Counted from the first letter of the stretch, positions 37,119-46,672 are shown. The stretch: DNA of 64,000 nucleotides from Geminocystis herdmanii PCC 6308 (GCF_000332235.1 NZ_CM001775.1:4140272-4204271); one strand, 5' to 3'. A program made the numbers and translations. Notes: a model not told the origin generated them from the letters alone.

Positions 37119-38303
37119 TTAACTTGAGCGTAATTTAACATTAAATTTTGAGGAATTTTTTGTTTGAGCTATTAATAAATAAACTCCGGCTAAAATCCAA
37201 ATTATAAACTGTATTTTATATTCATAAATAGGGGATAAATTAACTAATTTAGCAGGAATCCATAAAGTTATCCCGACTATTAATAACACTATAATATTTA
37301 ATTTATGGGGATTTTTAAAAGTTAATTCTAATAATGCTAATAACAAAAAAACCATCATAACATTATCATAAATTAAATGATAAAAACAAACTCTACCCAT
37401 AATAGATGCGATCGCAAATAAAGTTAATAAAGAATAATGACGGTACAAATAAAACACAGTTAAGCAAATAATTGTACCTACGATAGCTAAAATAATTGTG
37501 GCATTATTAGCAGATATTCCCCATGGTAAAAATAAATTAACAAAAGAATTACCTCTTGAAGAAAAGAAAGAAGATTGTCTAAAAATATCCGTAATTATTA
37601 ACCATAAATTTGTATTAGTAATCTTAACAATAGAAAAAGTAGCAATAATAATATAAGCTGAAAAAACTACGATCGTTTTCCATCTTTTTTGCGTAACAGG
37701 AATGAAAAAATAAAAAGCAGAAATATTTGGTTTTAACATAGCTATTGCTAAAAATAACCCTGCCCAACTATTTTGATTTTTTTGAAGTAAAATATAAAAA
37801 ATAATCAAAAAAGCATTAATAATTAAACCATATTGACCTACCCCCAATGTTGTACAATTAGCACTAATAGCTAAAACCGAAGCCACCCCAAATAAACCAT
37901 AAGATTGATGATAATTTTTACCTAAATTATAAGCAAATAAACCTAAAATACTTAAAGAAATAAGATTAAGAAAAATATGATATACACGAGTTAAAGGATA
38001 AGAAATAGGCGGGAAAAATAAAAATCCACTAAAAAATGACCAAGGAAGATACCCCCCAGATTCGATCGCACCAATTTCTTCTATGACAAAATCGCTACCT
38101 TTTCGGGCAAAATAAGGGTAATATCCATGATAAATATACTGTTGTTCTTGCCAACGAGAATATAAATCAACTGCTCCTTGATTATAAGGTACTAAGAAAC
38201 TAAAACCTTTAACAAGATAAGCAATACTTAATAATAATAAAAAAAGAGATAAAATATTCAATTTTTGTGTAAAACTGATTTTTTTAAGGAAATTAATTAA
38301 CAT
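37119..38303 (-). CDS. GT87/DUF2029-like integral membrane glycosyltransferase
   Basis: This 394-residue protein has about 10 membrane segments and a large loop after the first helix: VPYNQGAVDLYSRWQEQQYIYHGYYPY, in which Asp of a VDLYSRW-type motif and Tyr-rich HGYYPY resemble GT-C enzymes of family GT87 (DUF2029). Such proteins use polyprenyl-phosphate sugars as donors outside the membrane. It overlaps the preceding glycosyltransferase gene by 11 bases, indicating coupled translation, and may act in the same pathway. It could also serve as a polymer-ligase. No distinct Wzy polymerase is present in the window. Confidence 0.72.
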   Translation of the reverse strand: MLINFLKKISFTQKLNILSLFLLLLSIAYLVKGFSFLVPYNQGAVDLYSRWQEQQYIYHGYYPYFARKGSDFVIEEIGAIESGGYLPWSFFSGFLFFPPISYPLTRVYHIFLNLISLSILGLFAYNLGKNYHQSYGLFGVASVLAISANCTTLGVGQYGLIINAFLIIFYILLQKNQNSWAGLFLAIAMLKPNISAFYFFIPVTQKRWKTIVVFSAYIIIATFSIVKITNTNLWLIITDIFRQSSFFSSRGNSFVNLFLPWGISANNATIILAIVGTIICLTVFYLYRHYSLLTLFAIASIMGRVCFYHLIYDNVMMVFLLLALLELTFKNPHKLNIIVLLIVGITLWIPAKLVNLSPIYEYKIQFIIWILAGVYLLIAQTKNSSKFNVKLRSS

Positions 38304-39309
38304 TTTTGAATCTAAATAAAATTACCCCTAAGATAAAACCAAAACCACCATATAAATAATAAAGCCAATGCCAAACAATAGCATTTAATGTAAAAAATAA
38401 GTCTTTTTTTTCATAGAAAAAAGAGTAAAATTTTTGATTTATTATCAATAAACTAATTATTATGAAAAGAATAAACCAATAAAGAAAATCAAGCCAAAAT
38501 GATAATATTATCAAGATTAAAAGACTATAAATGAGTAAGATACTTACTCTATTAGTCCAACTTAAATTAAGATCATTAACTATATTACCGTATTTTAATA
38601 GTAAAATAGTCCAAGGAATAGCCCGTTGAAAAATATCAGCTTTTAATAAAGAAATTATAGTCCATTTTTTAAGATGTTTAACCTGAATATCTTTAACTAA
38701 ACTAACTTTATAACCAGTTTCTCTAAGTCGATAACCTAACTCAATATCTTCAACTGAAGGTAATTTATAATTATTATTAAAACCCCCTATTTTTTCAAAA
38801 ATATCTCGTTTAATAATACCACAAGCTCCCCAAAAAGTGGAGGCTTCTTCTTGTCCTTGTTGATGGGTATAATGATGAAATAAATTTTTGTATTGGGATA
38901 AAAAATTACTAGCACCGGGTTGATCATCATAAGAACCAATTAAGGCAGTTATGTCAGGATTTTTTGCTAAAAATTGCTTAATTTTAGGAATAGTTTGTTC
39001 ATTAATAGAAACATCAGCATCGAGGAAAAAAAGTATATCTCCCGTGGCAATTTTAGCACCTATATTTCTTGCTTCTGCTGGTCCTAAAGCTCGATCGTTT
39101 ATAATTATTTTAGAGGTAAATTCTTGAGCTAATTTTCTTGAACCATCAGTATCTCCATCAGCTACTATAATAATCTCAGTATCTGGAGGTGCAAATTTTT
39201 GGACACTTAATAAACATTGATAAAATGCTTCGCCACCGTTATAGACAGGAATTACTATCGATAATTTTTGTGCTGTTTGCAAGTTTAAAGATTTTTTAAT
39301 TTCTTCCAT
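38293..39309 (-). CDS. Family 2 glycosyltransferase with C-terminal membrane helices
   Basis: This 338-residue protein has a GT-A domain (LSIVIPVYNGGEAFYQCL, IIIVADGDTDGS, GPAEARNIGAKIATGDILFFLDADV, and LPSVEDIELGYRLRETGYKV) and a C-terminal region from about 245 with three or four hydrophobic helices. This resembles dolichyl-phosphate mannose synthase-type or polyprenol-linked sugar synthases. That fits the GT87-like partner, which would need a polyprenyl-phosphate sugar donor. The two genes overlap and run leftward. It is divergent from the helicase-like gene on the right, separated by a palindrome. Confidence 0.88.
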   Translation of the reverse strand: MEEIKKSLNLQTAQKLSIVIPVYNGGEAFYQCLLSVQKFAPPDTEIIIVADGDTDGSRKLAQEFTSKIIINDRALGPAEARNIGAKIATGDILFFLDADVSINEQTIPKIKQFLAKNPDITALIGSYDDQPGASNFLSQYKNLFHHYTHQQGQEEASTFWGACGIIKRDIFEKIGGFNNNYKLPSVEDIELGYRLRETGYKVSLVKDIQVKHLKKWTIISLLKADIFQRAIPWTILLLKYGNIVNDLNLSWTNRVSILLIYSLLILIILSFWLDFLYWFILFIIISLLIINQKFYSFFYEKKDLFFTLNAIVWHWLYYLYGGFGFILGVILFRFKNVN

Positions 39310-39322
39310 ATCGATCGAGCTT

Positions 39323-39357
39323 AATGGTATGATTTTAATTCTAATTTTAATACCATT
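39323..39357. promoter_or_regulatory. Inverted repeat between divergent genes
   Basis: AATGGTAT (39323-39330) is inverted exactly as ATACCATT (39350-39357), 19 bases apart, in the 66-base gap between two divergent genes. It might be an operator controlling one or both, or a simple hairpin. There is no T tail, so termination is unlikely. Confidence 0.4.
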
Positions 39358-39375
39358 TAATCATTAAGTGTGAAA

Positions 39376-41004
39376 ATGACTAATCTCGATCGATACTTAC
39401 AAAATCTTCACTATAAAGCTCCATCTGAATTACGACTATTATTAGGAAAATATAAAATACAAAATAGACTTAATAACATATACTTTTCCTCAGATAAATT
39501 TAAAGATGATAATGATAAAAGTCTTAAAGTTAATCTATTTCAAGAAGAAAAAAGTCAGTTGATTACGGGGTGTGAAAAATTAGATTTAGAAACAAAAATA
39601 AGAATAAGTTTTTATACGATTAGGACTCTTAATTTTTACAAAAAAATAAACAAAGTTTTAATTTTATCAGCTAAGGAAAATATAGAAAAATGGTATTTCT
39701 TATTAGAGTCATTATTAAGAGATTTACAAGAGGATGTTGTTAAAAAAGAAAAAGAAAGAAAAAAAACAAAGACAAATGAATTAGTTAGTCGTCTAAAAAC
39801 TAAAAAAGACATAGAGACATTTATTAATTCTCACGATGAGAATAGATATATTGCTATTGTTCAAGATTCTTTATTCTTAAGTCTTTTTGAGGATAATATT
39901 AATCAAGAATGTGATTTATTAATTTTAGAAAATTTTGATAAACATACTCAGTATAAAAAGAAAAAAGATGAACATAAAATTTTTGAAGATATATTGTCTA
40001 AGTTTAAATGTTATCTAACATTTTCTGATAAATATGAAGAACTAAAAAAATCATTATCTGTTATTTCTAATCACTCTTTTATTAAAAACAAAATTAATTA
40101 TTTCATTTTAATTAGTCATTCTTTTACTACCAGAAAAATTTATGTTGAAAATGCGGTTAAAAACTCTGATGAATTAATGTCATTTTGTAAAGATTTTTTG
40201 GAGACAAATTATAAAGGAATATTTAAAGTAGATATTGATAAAAATCAAAAGTCAGCAGAAATTATTTTATCAGCAGAAAAAGTAAATAGTATTAGAAAAG
40301 AAATTAACGATTTAGCAAAAGATAATAATTTTTATCAATTTTTTATACATGAGAAGAATTTATGTTATTTTAGCCCCTTTCAATTATCTTCAGAAAAATC
40401 ATCTTTAATCGACTTAAATCATCCTCTTTTAGAATGGATTAAAAATAGTCCATATTTTTCAAAAGAATCTTATCCTTTGTCAGTCTGTACATTAAAATAT
40501 GATTCAGATTTAACAGGATTAAATAATGATTTAAAACAAAAAATTAAACAAGGATTATACTTTTACTTAATAGGTTATTGTCAGTATGAAAACTTATACA
40601 ATGATAACATTTTAATTTATCAAATAAAGAATATTGGTGAGACAACATCAGAAAATTTTACTTGTCAAGAATCAGAAATTTTTATCAATTACGCATTTTA
40701 TCATATTGGCGAACCTTTAGCTAATGCAGAAAATCGAGATGAAAGTAAACTAGAAATTATTGAAAAAGAAAAAGATTATTTAGCCAACATGATTTTTAAA
40801 GAATGGGAATCAAGAGAAAAATTCTTAAATCCTCATAATCATTCAAAATTACAATATTTATCACAAGAGGGAGAAAAAAGACAAAAGGGGAACAAAACAG
40901 GTATAATTGAAGATTACAAGGAAAAAAAACAAAGCCTCGATAGAGAAAAACAACAGACTCAAAAACCTGAGTTTATTGCATTTGGGCTAATTGTTGTTGA
41001 ATAA
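39376..41004 (+). CDS. SNF2-helicase-related protein with degenerate ATPase motifs
   Basis: This protein of about 542 residues is placed by motif layout, not by strong similarity. Near residue 62, LITGCEKLDLETKIRISFY sits where a helicase would have its Walker A loop, but the GKT is gone. VLILSAKENIEKW resembles the motif Ia strand, CDLLILENFDKHT (from residue 179) takes the place of DEAH but lacks it, and KCYLTFSDKY follows at the motif III position. From about 340, NHPLLEWIKNSPYF and a beta-rich part (IKQGLYFYLIGYCQYE) look like the tail domain after SNF2-type helicases. The second RecA lobe appears absent. Probably a non-hydrolysing scaffold. It is 43 bases upstream of an Hsp70-like gene. 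GTG 39370 is an alternative start. Confidence 0.45.
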   Translation: MTNLDRYLQNLHYKAPSELRLLLGKYKIQNRLNNIYFSSDKFKDDNDKSLKVNLFQEEKSQLITGCEKLDLETKIRISFYTIRTLNFYKKINKVLILSAKENIEKWYFLLESLLRDLQEDVVKKEKERKKTKTNELVSRLKTKKDIETFINSHDENRYIAIVQDSLFLSLFEDNINQECDLLILENFDKHTQYKKKKDEHKIFEDILSKFKCYLTFSDKYEELKKSLSVISNHSFIKNKINYFILISHSFTTRKIYVENAVKNSDELMSFCKDFLETNYKGIFKVDIDKNQKSAEIILSAEKVNSIRKEINDLAKDNNFYQFFIHEKNLCYFSPFQLSSEKSSLIDLNHPLLEWIKNSPYFSKESYPLSVCTLKYDSDLTGLNNDLKQKIKQGLYFYLIGYCQYENLYNDNILIYQIKNIGETTSENFTCQESEIFINYAFYHIGEPLANAENRDESKLEIIEKEKDYLANMIFKEWESREKFLNPHNHSKLQYLSQEGEKRQKGNKTGIIEDYKEKKQSLDREKQQTQKPEFIAFGLIVVE

Positions 41005-41047
41005 ATGTACATTATGTAAACACAACAGAAGTTATTAATTTTGAATT

Positions 41048-42576
41048 ATGGTTAAAAGTGCGCAAAATGAACAAAAACTAGAGTTAAATCTCGGTATTGA
41101 TTTTGGTACAAGCTGGACAAAAGTTTGTTTATGGGGTAGTGATGTAGGTAGTGTTCCTATTGTAATTGATTTGGGTGAAAAAAAAGACCCTAATATGGGA
41201 ATGTTTCCCGATGGGGTTGGCATATTACCAGATTTCAAGCAAGTGACTAGATCACTGAAAATGCAGTTAAATAGTTTGAGTTATCTTGAAGTCAAAAAAA
41301 TACTAAAGTAATACCGAGTGATGACCAAAAAAGTTTTTCTCCTGAAAAAGTCAGAGAAATAGAAAATCTCTGTGCTTATTTTCTTAGTCAAGTAATTTCT
41401 ACGGTAAAAAAATCTTTTGAAGATAGTAAAAATGGAAAAGAGAGATTAAAAAATAAAATACCTGAATGGAGTGCTAATTTAGGTGTACCTGTTAAATATG
41501 CGGATTCTCCAGTATTGGCTTATTTTCATAGAGTTTTACATTTAGCATTATTTTTAAGTAATCAGAAAACTGATAAGTTAACTTATGGTGAACTTAAAAA
41601 GATTTTACAAGAACCTAGATCGAATTATATACAACAGTTTAATTTAGAGGATCATTTAGAAAACTTAGATTTAAAAACTCTGCAAGATTTTGTTTCAAGG
41701 TTAAGAGATGAAGAAAAAAATACTGTTTTATCTGAATTAGAAGCTATTATCCGCCCCTTAGATAAAGTAGATGGCACATATTTTATATTTGATATAGGCG
41801 GTGGTACAGTTGACGGAAGTTGTTACAGTCTTAGCCAAAAAGAAGGACGATCTTGTTACTATGCTTCACTAGAAGAAATTGGTATCAATACTCTACCTCT
41901 ATCTGAAAAGAAAGTATTTAAGGAAGCACCAGAAACTTTACAACATATTGAGAATTTATCTAGTACATTACCTATAGCACAACGATCGTGGACACCTTTT
42001 AAATCTGGAGATTACCGTTCCAATAAGTATAATATATCAAAAGAAACGGTTGAAGAAAAATTAAAGTCGAATATGGGGAAAGAAAAACCATACCTAGAGA
42101 TGATTCTGTTTCAACAAAAAATTCATCAGCAAGTAGGAGATGTGGTTATTTCTACCAAAAATCGTAATAAGGATAAAAATCGCCAAGATATTACTAAATT
42201 AAATCAATTATCTTTCGTTTTAGTAGGAGGGGGAGCAAGATCGCATTTTTACAGGGATACCATTATGGCGACTAGGCAATGTTTTAAACAAGAAATGGCA
42301 TCGATTCCTCCATATAAAATCGGTGCTTTTGAAAATCCCAGAAAAAAAGATAAGGAAAAAGGTTTAGATATGAATGGTATTCCAGATGATTATTTCGATC
42401 GATATTTAGTGGCTTTTGGATTATCTATTCCGGGTAAAGCAAGTGTAAATAAAGTCCAAGATTCTCTTCCCGAAGGTTTTACTGTTGAAGAAAAATCAAA
42501 TAATCAACATAATTGGGATGATAACCAAGATGATTGGCGTGATACTGCAAACATTGGTACTGGACGTTTATCGTAA
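41048..42576 (+). pseudogene. Hsp70/actin-fold ATPase gene with one frame change at an A7 tract
   Basis: The first frame (from 41048) gives LNLGIDFGTSWTKVCLWG, the phosphate-1 loop of Hsp70-like ATPases, and stops at 41311. The second frame, open from about 41290 to 42576, continues with NTKVIPSDDQKSFSPEKV, FIFDIGGGTVDGS (phosphate-2) and FVLVGGGARSHF (adenosine loop). One added A in AAAAAAA (41294-41300) would join them into one protein of about 510 residues. A -1 shift on this tract would do the same, so it may be a true pseudogene, a sequencing slip, or a recoded gene. It lacks a peptide-binding domain of DnaK type. It is paired with the helicase-like gene upstream. Confidence 0.75.
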
Positions 42577-42673
42577 ATTAATTTAACTTATCATAGATAG
42601 GCATTTCTACTGCTATTTATTAACACCTATTTACCAGAGTTCGATCGCCAAGGTGTGATCGAACTGTTAAAAT

Positions 42674-43528
42674 TTATGAAGGAGAATTAGAAGCATTAAT
42701 GACATCCTCAAGGGGTAACTCCAGACGGGTAGCAATTTCTTCGACATTCATGCCTAATTGCCTTAAAAGAGGTACTGTTTTTAGCTTTCCTTCTTTTTCA
42801 CCTTCTAATTTACCTTGTTGTTCAACTTCAGCCATTTTATCACGGTAGATTTGTCTTAAACTCATAATAAGTGTTTCATCCTCCTTGATTAATCCTTGTT
42901 TTTGTCTTTGTTTGGTTTCTAATTTGTCTAATAATCCATAGACTAATTCTAATATAGTCTCTCGATGAGGATTATGGAGAGGTAATGTTTTTAATTCTTC
43001 GATAGCTTCCACTTGGGTTTTTCCTTTACCTAATATTCTCAACCATAAAGTATTTTTAGAAATTGGTAATTGATGAATTGCAATGATACCAGTGCATAAT
43101 GTTGGTGGTAAAAAATAAACTCCTTTTTCCCAATTTTCTCTGGTGTTAGCATTAAAACCTGTTAAGATTTTGTCGGAAATGGTAGGGGTGATAATCCATA
43201 AAAATACAGATGTTTCTTGATTTTTTGGCTCTTTTTTCGCTGATTTAAGCAAATTATTTCGTACTGTTATCAGTTTACCGATACAATCCATAATTTGATC
43301 GTTGTTTACTGCATTACGAAAAATTTCTAATAAGCAGGTAGTTTGAGCAAGTTTACCTAATAATCCGAGGGTTTCTGGGGTGGTGGGTACAGGTTTTGTG
43401 GGAGTAAATAAGACATCGATTTCTCTTTTTTCGCTCATCACATCCGCCGAAGGCGTTACTATACCATAATCTTGGTATAATTCGGGAAGATATTCTTTGA
43501 TAAATTCATCGTGGGGAAATTGGGACAT
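42674..43528 (-). CDS. DUF4351/Rpn-like cyanobacterial protein
   Basis: This protein of about 284 residues starts MSQFPHDEFIKEYLPELYQDYG, with REIDVLFTP after about 30 residues, a pattern seen in a large cyanobacterial family related to Rpn/PD-(D/E)XK transposase-like nucleases. It continues LGLLGKLAQTTCLLEIFRN, WLRILGKGKTQVEAIEEL and a charged C-terminal coil with EQQGKLEGEKEGKLK, ending in a short helical LRQLGMNVEEIATRLELPLEDV. Related sequences are often labelled DUF4351. Function is unproven. I choose ATG 43528 over a GTG six bases upstream to match the usual start. It is convergent to the Hsp70-like gene on its left. Confidence 0.7.
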   Translation of the reverse strand: MSQFPHDEFIKEYLPELYQDYGIVTPSADVMSEKREIDVLFTPTKPVPTTPETLGLLGKLAQTTCLLEIFRNAVNNDQIMDCIGKLITVRNNLLKSAKKEPKNQETSVFLWIITPTISDKILTGFNANTRENWEKGVYFLPPTLCTGIIAIHQLPISKNTLWLRILGKGKTQVEAIEELKTLPLHNPHRETILELVYGLLDKLETKQRQKQGLIKEDETLIMSLRQIYRDKMAEVEQQGKLEGEKEGKLKTVPLLRQLGMNVEEIATRLELPLEDVINASNSPS

Positions 43529-43597
43529 GATCACTATGAAACTAAGTTGTCTTATTTTATCCTATGATAGTCTCAATTTTCTAGGGGTTATCAATGC

Positions 43598-45172
43598 TTA
43601 ACTTAATTCTGCTACGGTAACTTTATCTAAAAGGGTATCATTAGTTAATAAATCTTCTACGGTGATTTTCAACGATCGATCCTCGTCCACCATAAATAAT
43701 ACCTTAATTCGATCGACTCCGGGAGTACCTAGGGGATTTAATTGGGCGATGGTTTTTCCTCCTTTGTTATCGTTAAGAGGTTGTACGGTTTTCTCCCCCG
43801 ATGTTAAATTACGGGTTATGAGTCTATCGCCATCGAAATACACTTCAGTACTGGTGTTCGACTCTCCCAACTCTCCGATAATTAATTCAATACTGGGTTG
43901 ATTTTCTACGGATGCGCCCAAAGTCAATTCTACGGGGTTACTCATGGGGTAAGGTTGCCCACTGGGGATAATGGTATGCCAATCATGGCGTTTTTGACGG
44001 CGATTCCAGTAGCGAATACCGTAGCTATGGTAAAGAAAATCTTTGACTTGCAACCCTTGTTCTAATTTTAATGCACCCAGCGCAATAGCGGAAAAAGGTC
44101 GATCGTTCTTAATTTTTTCAGGAGGGAAATATTTTGTTAACCAATTCTGCACGGCAGGAATTTGCCCACTGCCCCCCACTAACAAAACTCCATCGATATT
44201 AATGATGTCTATACCGTTTCTTTTTCCCTGTTGTAAGACGTTTTCCATTAATTGGTTTAATTTGTCAAAAAATTGGTTTTCGGTCAATATTTGCTCAAAT
44301 TTTGCCCTGTCTAGCCGTAAATCATAAGTCTCAAGGGTTCGATCGTTGAAAAACACTTCCTGCGCTGATAATTCAGAGGATAATTTGATTTTCAGTCTTT
44401 CCGCTAGTCGAGTGGTAAGGGAAGATTTGACGATGCCTTGATTAGTGTGAAAGTAGTCGAGTATCCAGTTATCTAAATCACTACCCCCTAACTGCATTCC
44501 CGCTTTTGCCATGACTTTTGCCAGTTTCTTTTTTTGTGCGGAATTTTCCCCTAGTAATTTCTCACCCCATTTTAAGATAAAACCTTGAGGTTGAAGGCTT
44601 TTGCCCCAGTCTAATTCTACCAAAGAAAGATCGATCGTGCCTCCCCCAAAATCCACTACCAGAAGACAATCATCCTTTTCTGTACCATAACCTAAAGCCG
44701 CCGCCGTTGGCTCATCTAATATCCTGACTTGATTAATATTCCACTGCGCACAAACTCCCGTCAACCAATGACGATAACTCTCAAAACTATCCACTGGCAC
44801 AGTGATAATCAAACTCTCAGGAGTTTCCCCTAATTGTGTTAAAATAGCTTCAAAAAACCATTGTCCAATGTCTTCAAAGGTGATATTCTGATCGTCAACT
44901 AAAGGTAAAAATCCCTGTACATCCGTACCGATACCCCGTTTAAAGTTACAAAAATAACGAGGATTATTTGTTACATCTAAACCTTTGTCTCTCACTTTTT
45001 GCCCAATAGTAAAGTCTTTTTCTTGAGCATTATTTACATATAACAAAGAAGGTATCAAAGGAGGATTAGTTTGAGTAATACTAGGGAGTTTAATTATTTC
45101 TCCCTCTCCCGTAGCAGGATTAACTCGACTAATAACAGTATTACTTGTACCAAAATCAATTGCGATCGTCAT
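43598..45172 (-). CDS. Hsp70-family ATPase, DnaK-like
   Basis: This 524-residue protein has a full Hsp70-type nucleotide-binding domain: MTIAIDFGTSNTVISRVN (phosphate-1), IITVPVDSFESYRHWL, RILDEPTAAALGYG (connect-1), LLVVDFGGGTIDLSLVELDWG (phosphate-2) and GVLLVGGSGQIPAVQNWL (adenosine). A shorter C-terminal part of about 130 residues with beta strands (VELTLGASVENQPSIELIIGELGE, RIKVLFMVDEDRSLKITVEDLL) resembles a reduced substrate-binding domain without the lid. Cyanobacteria hold several such Hsp70-like proteins in addition to true DnaK. It is 69 bases upstream of the DUF4351-like gene on the same strand. The gap ahead of it holds an AAGGGTTTTAACCCTT repeat (45250-45265). Confidence 0.88.
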   Translation of the reverse strand: MTIAIDFGTSNTVISRVNPATGEGEIIKLPSITQTNPPLIPSLLYVNNAQEKDFTIGQKVRDKGLDVTNNPRYFCNFKRGIGTDVQGFLPLVDDQNITFEDIGQWFFEAILTQLGETPESLIITVPVDSFESYRHWLTGVCAQWNINQVRILDEPTAAALGYGTEKDDCLLVVDFGGGTIDLSLVELDWGKSLQPQGFILKWGEKLLGENSAQKKKLAKVMAKAGMQLGGSDLDNWILDYFHTNQGIVKSSLTTRLAERLKIKLSSELSAQEVFFNDRTLETYDLRLDRAKFEQILTENQFFDKLNQLMENVLQQGKRNGIDIINIDGVLLVGGSGQIPAVQNWLTKYFPPEKIKNDRPFSAIALGALKLEQGLQVKDFLYHSYGIRYWNRRQKRHDWHTIIPSGQPYPMSNPVELTLGASVENQPSIELIIGELGESNTSTEVYFDGDRLITRNLTSGEKTVQPLNDNKGGKTIAQLNPLGTPGVDRIKVLFMVDEDRSLKITVEDLLTNDTLLDKVTVAELS

Positions 45173-45303
45173 TTACTGTATAGTTAATAATTCAGAAGTG
45201 AAAATATCTATTAGACTTTTTCAAAAAATATTTTTAATTTATTCTTAGTAAGGGTTTTAACCCTTCGTTTATTAATTTAGGTTGATGTCTAATGGTTCTC
45301 AGT

Positions 45304-46008
45304 TTAACATAGAAAAGTCTCATTGATAATTTGGTTAAAAACTTTGATATTATTTTGATAGTTAGATACGATCGAGATTAAGTAGTTTATTTTATCAACA
45401 TTGCTTTTTTGCGGTAAATTATAGTTAAATATCCCCCTAAATAATAAACCATATTTTTTATTGCGATTATTTCTAGCTTCCACATCATTGATATGGAGAA
45501 TCAAATTACTTTTAGGCAATTTATAACCAAAAGTAACCTGACATTTCTTTGGTTGTTGTCCGCAAATATCCCAACTATTAGCATTATTTAATAAGGTTTC
45601 CTTAATAAATTTTGAGGCAGTTTCTATACCTTTAGGAAAAGAGATAAAACGTCTTAAAAATATTTGAAATTTTTGATATTTATATTGATTAAAATTACTC
45701 AAAAATTGTATAATAACTTCTGAAAAATACTGAATATTAGTATTAATTTTAGAGAAAAAAGAAATTTTACCGATAGTAATATTAATAGTAATTCCTACAT
45801 CAAAAATGAGTTGTAATAGGTGATTATTTTTAACAACTGGCTTATTTAATTGCCAATGTAAAGGAATTATTTTGGCTTGTCTTAATTTTTCGAGGTTAAA
45901 TTGCAAAGGATGTATTTGAGGACAAGGCAATACTATCATTATATCTTGATAGTCACAAATTTTTAAAGGCTTTTGAGGTTTAAAGTTTTTTGGGAAAGGT
46001 ATTTTCAT
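45304..46008 (-). CDS. Unrecognised basic protein
   Basis: This 234-residue protein is rich in Lys, Asn and Ile and carries no membrane segment or signal. It opens MKIPFPKNFKPQKPLKICDYQDIMIVLPCPQIHPLQFNLEKLR and has later beta-type stretches (QVTFGYKLPKSNLILHINDVEARN, YGLLFRGIFNYNLP). The cysteines (CDYQ, LPCPQ, WDICGQQPKKC) do not form a clear metal site. I do not recognise the family. Divergent from the peroxiredoxin gene with 63 bases between starts. Confidence 0.55.
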   Translation of the reverse strand: MKIPFPKNFKPQKPLKICDYQDIMIVLPCPQIHPLQFNLEKLRQAKIIPLHWQLNKPVVKNNHLLQLIFDVGITINITIGKISFFSKINTNIQYFSEVIIQFLSNFNQYKYQKFQIFLRRFISFPKGIETASKFIKETLLNNANSWDICGQQPKKCQVTFGYKLPKSNLILHINDVEARNNRNKKYGLLFRGIFNYNLPQKSNVDKINYLISIVSNYQNNIKVFNQIINETFLC

Positions 46009-46071
46009 CTTTCGTTAAGTATTGTAAAGTTAAGGTAGCAAGTATTTTATTTAATTGTAGGTAATTTTTAT

Positions 46072-46503
46072 ATGGCACTCTCTGTTGGTACTAAAGCACC
46101 AGTATTCACAACTAAAGATGATCAAGGTAATACAGTATCCTTATCAGATTTTGCAGGTAAAGTGGTAGTTTTATATTTTTATCCTAAAGATGATACCCCC
46201 GGTTGCACCAAAGAAGCACAAAGTTTCCGTGACAACTATCAAGAATATCAGGATAAGGATATAGTGGTTTTAGGGGTAAGCAATGATGATGAGGCTTCCC
46301 ATAAAATGTTTAAGGAAAAATATGGTTTACCTTTCCAACTTTTAGCGGATACTGACAGAAGTATCTCTAAAGCCTACGATGTTGATGGTGGTGGTTATCC
46401 GAAACGAGTAACTTATATCATTAATGGTGAAGGAAATATTGCTCATGTGGATAGTCAGGTTAATACTTCCACCCATGCACAAGATATTTTAACCTCTATC
46501 TAA
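46072..46503 (+). CDS. bcp: PrxQ/Bcp-type peroxiredoxin lacking the usual resolving cysteine
   Basis: This 143-residue thioredoxin-fold peroxidase has FYPKDDTPGCTKEAQSFRDNY, with peroxidatic Cys-45 in the usual TPGCTKEA motif. The classical PrxQ resolving Cys five residues on is Gln-50 here, and no other cysteine is present, so it must act as a 1-Cys type reduced by an outside thiol. The rest (VLGVSNDDEASHKMFKEKYGLPFQLLADTD, GGYPKRVTYIING) is normal. It detoxifies peroxides in the cytoplasm. It has its own AT-rich promoter region and is followed by a gap with ribbon-like T tracts before lspA. Confidence 0.88.
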   Translation: MALSVGTKAPVFTTKDDQGNTVSLSDFAGKVVVLYFYPKDDTPGCTKEAQSFRDNYQEYQDKDIVVLGVSNDDEASHKMFKEKYGLPFQLLADTDRSISKAYDVDGGGYPKRVTYIINGEGNIAHVDSQVNTSTHAQDILTSI

Positions 46504-46672
46504 CAATTAACAACAAAGCCATTAGCAATTAACAATTATATTTTTAGGTTAATATGTTAGGGTATTAGGGTGTATTATATTTTTTTTTCTAATATTTCTA
46601 ATAATTGATTAATTCGATTAATTAATAAAAACCTCCGCATTTGATACTATTTTTTAGTTTTAACCTATCCAT

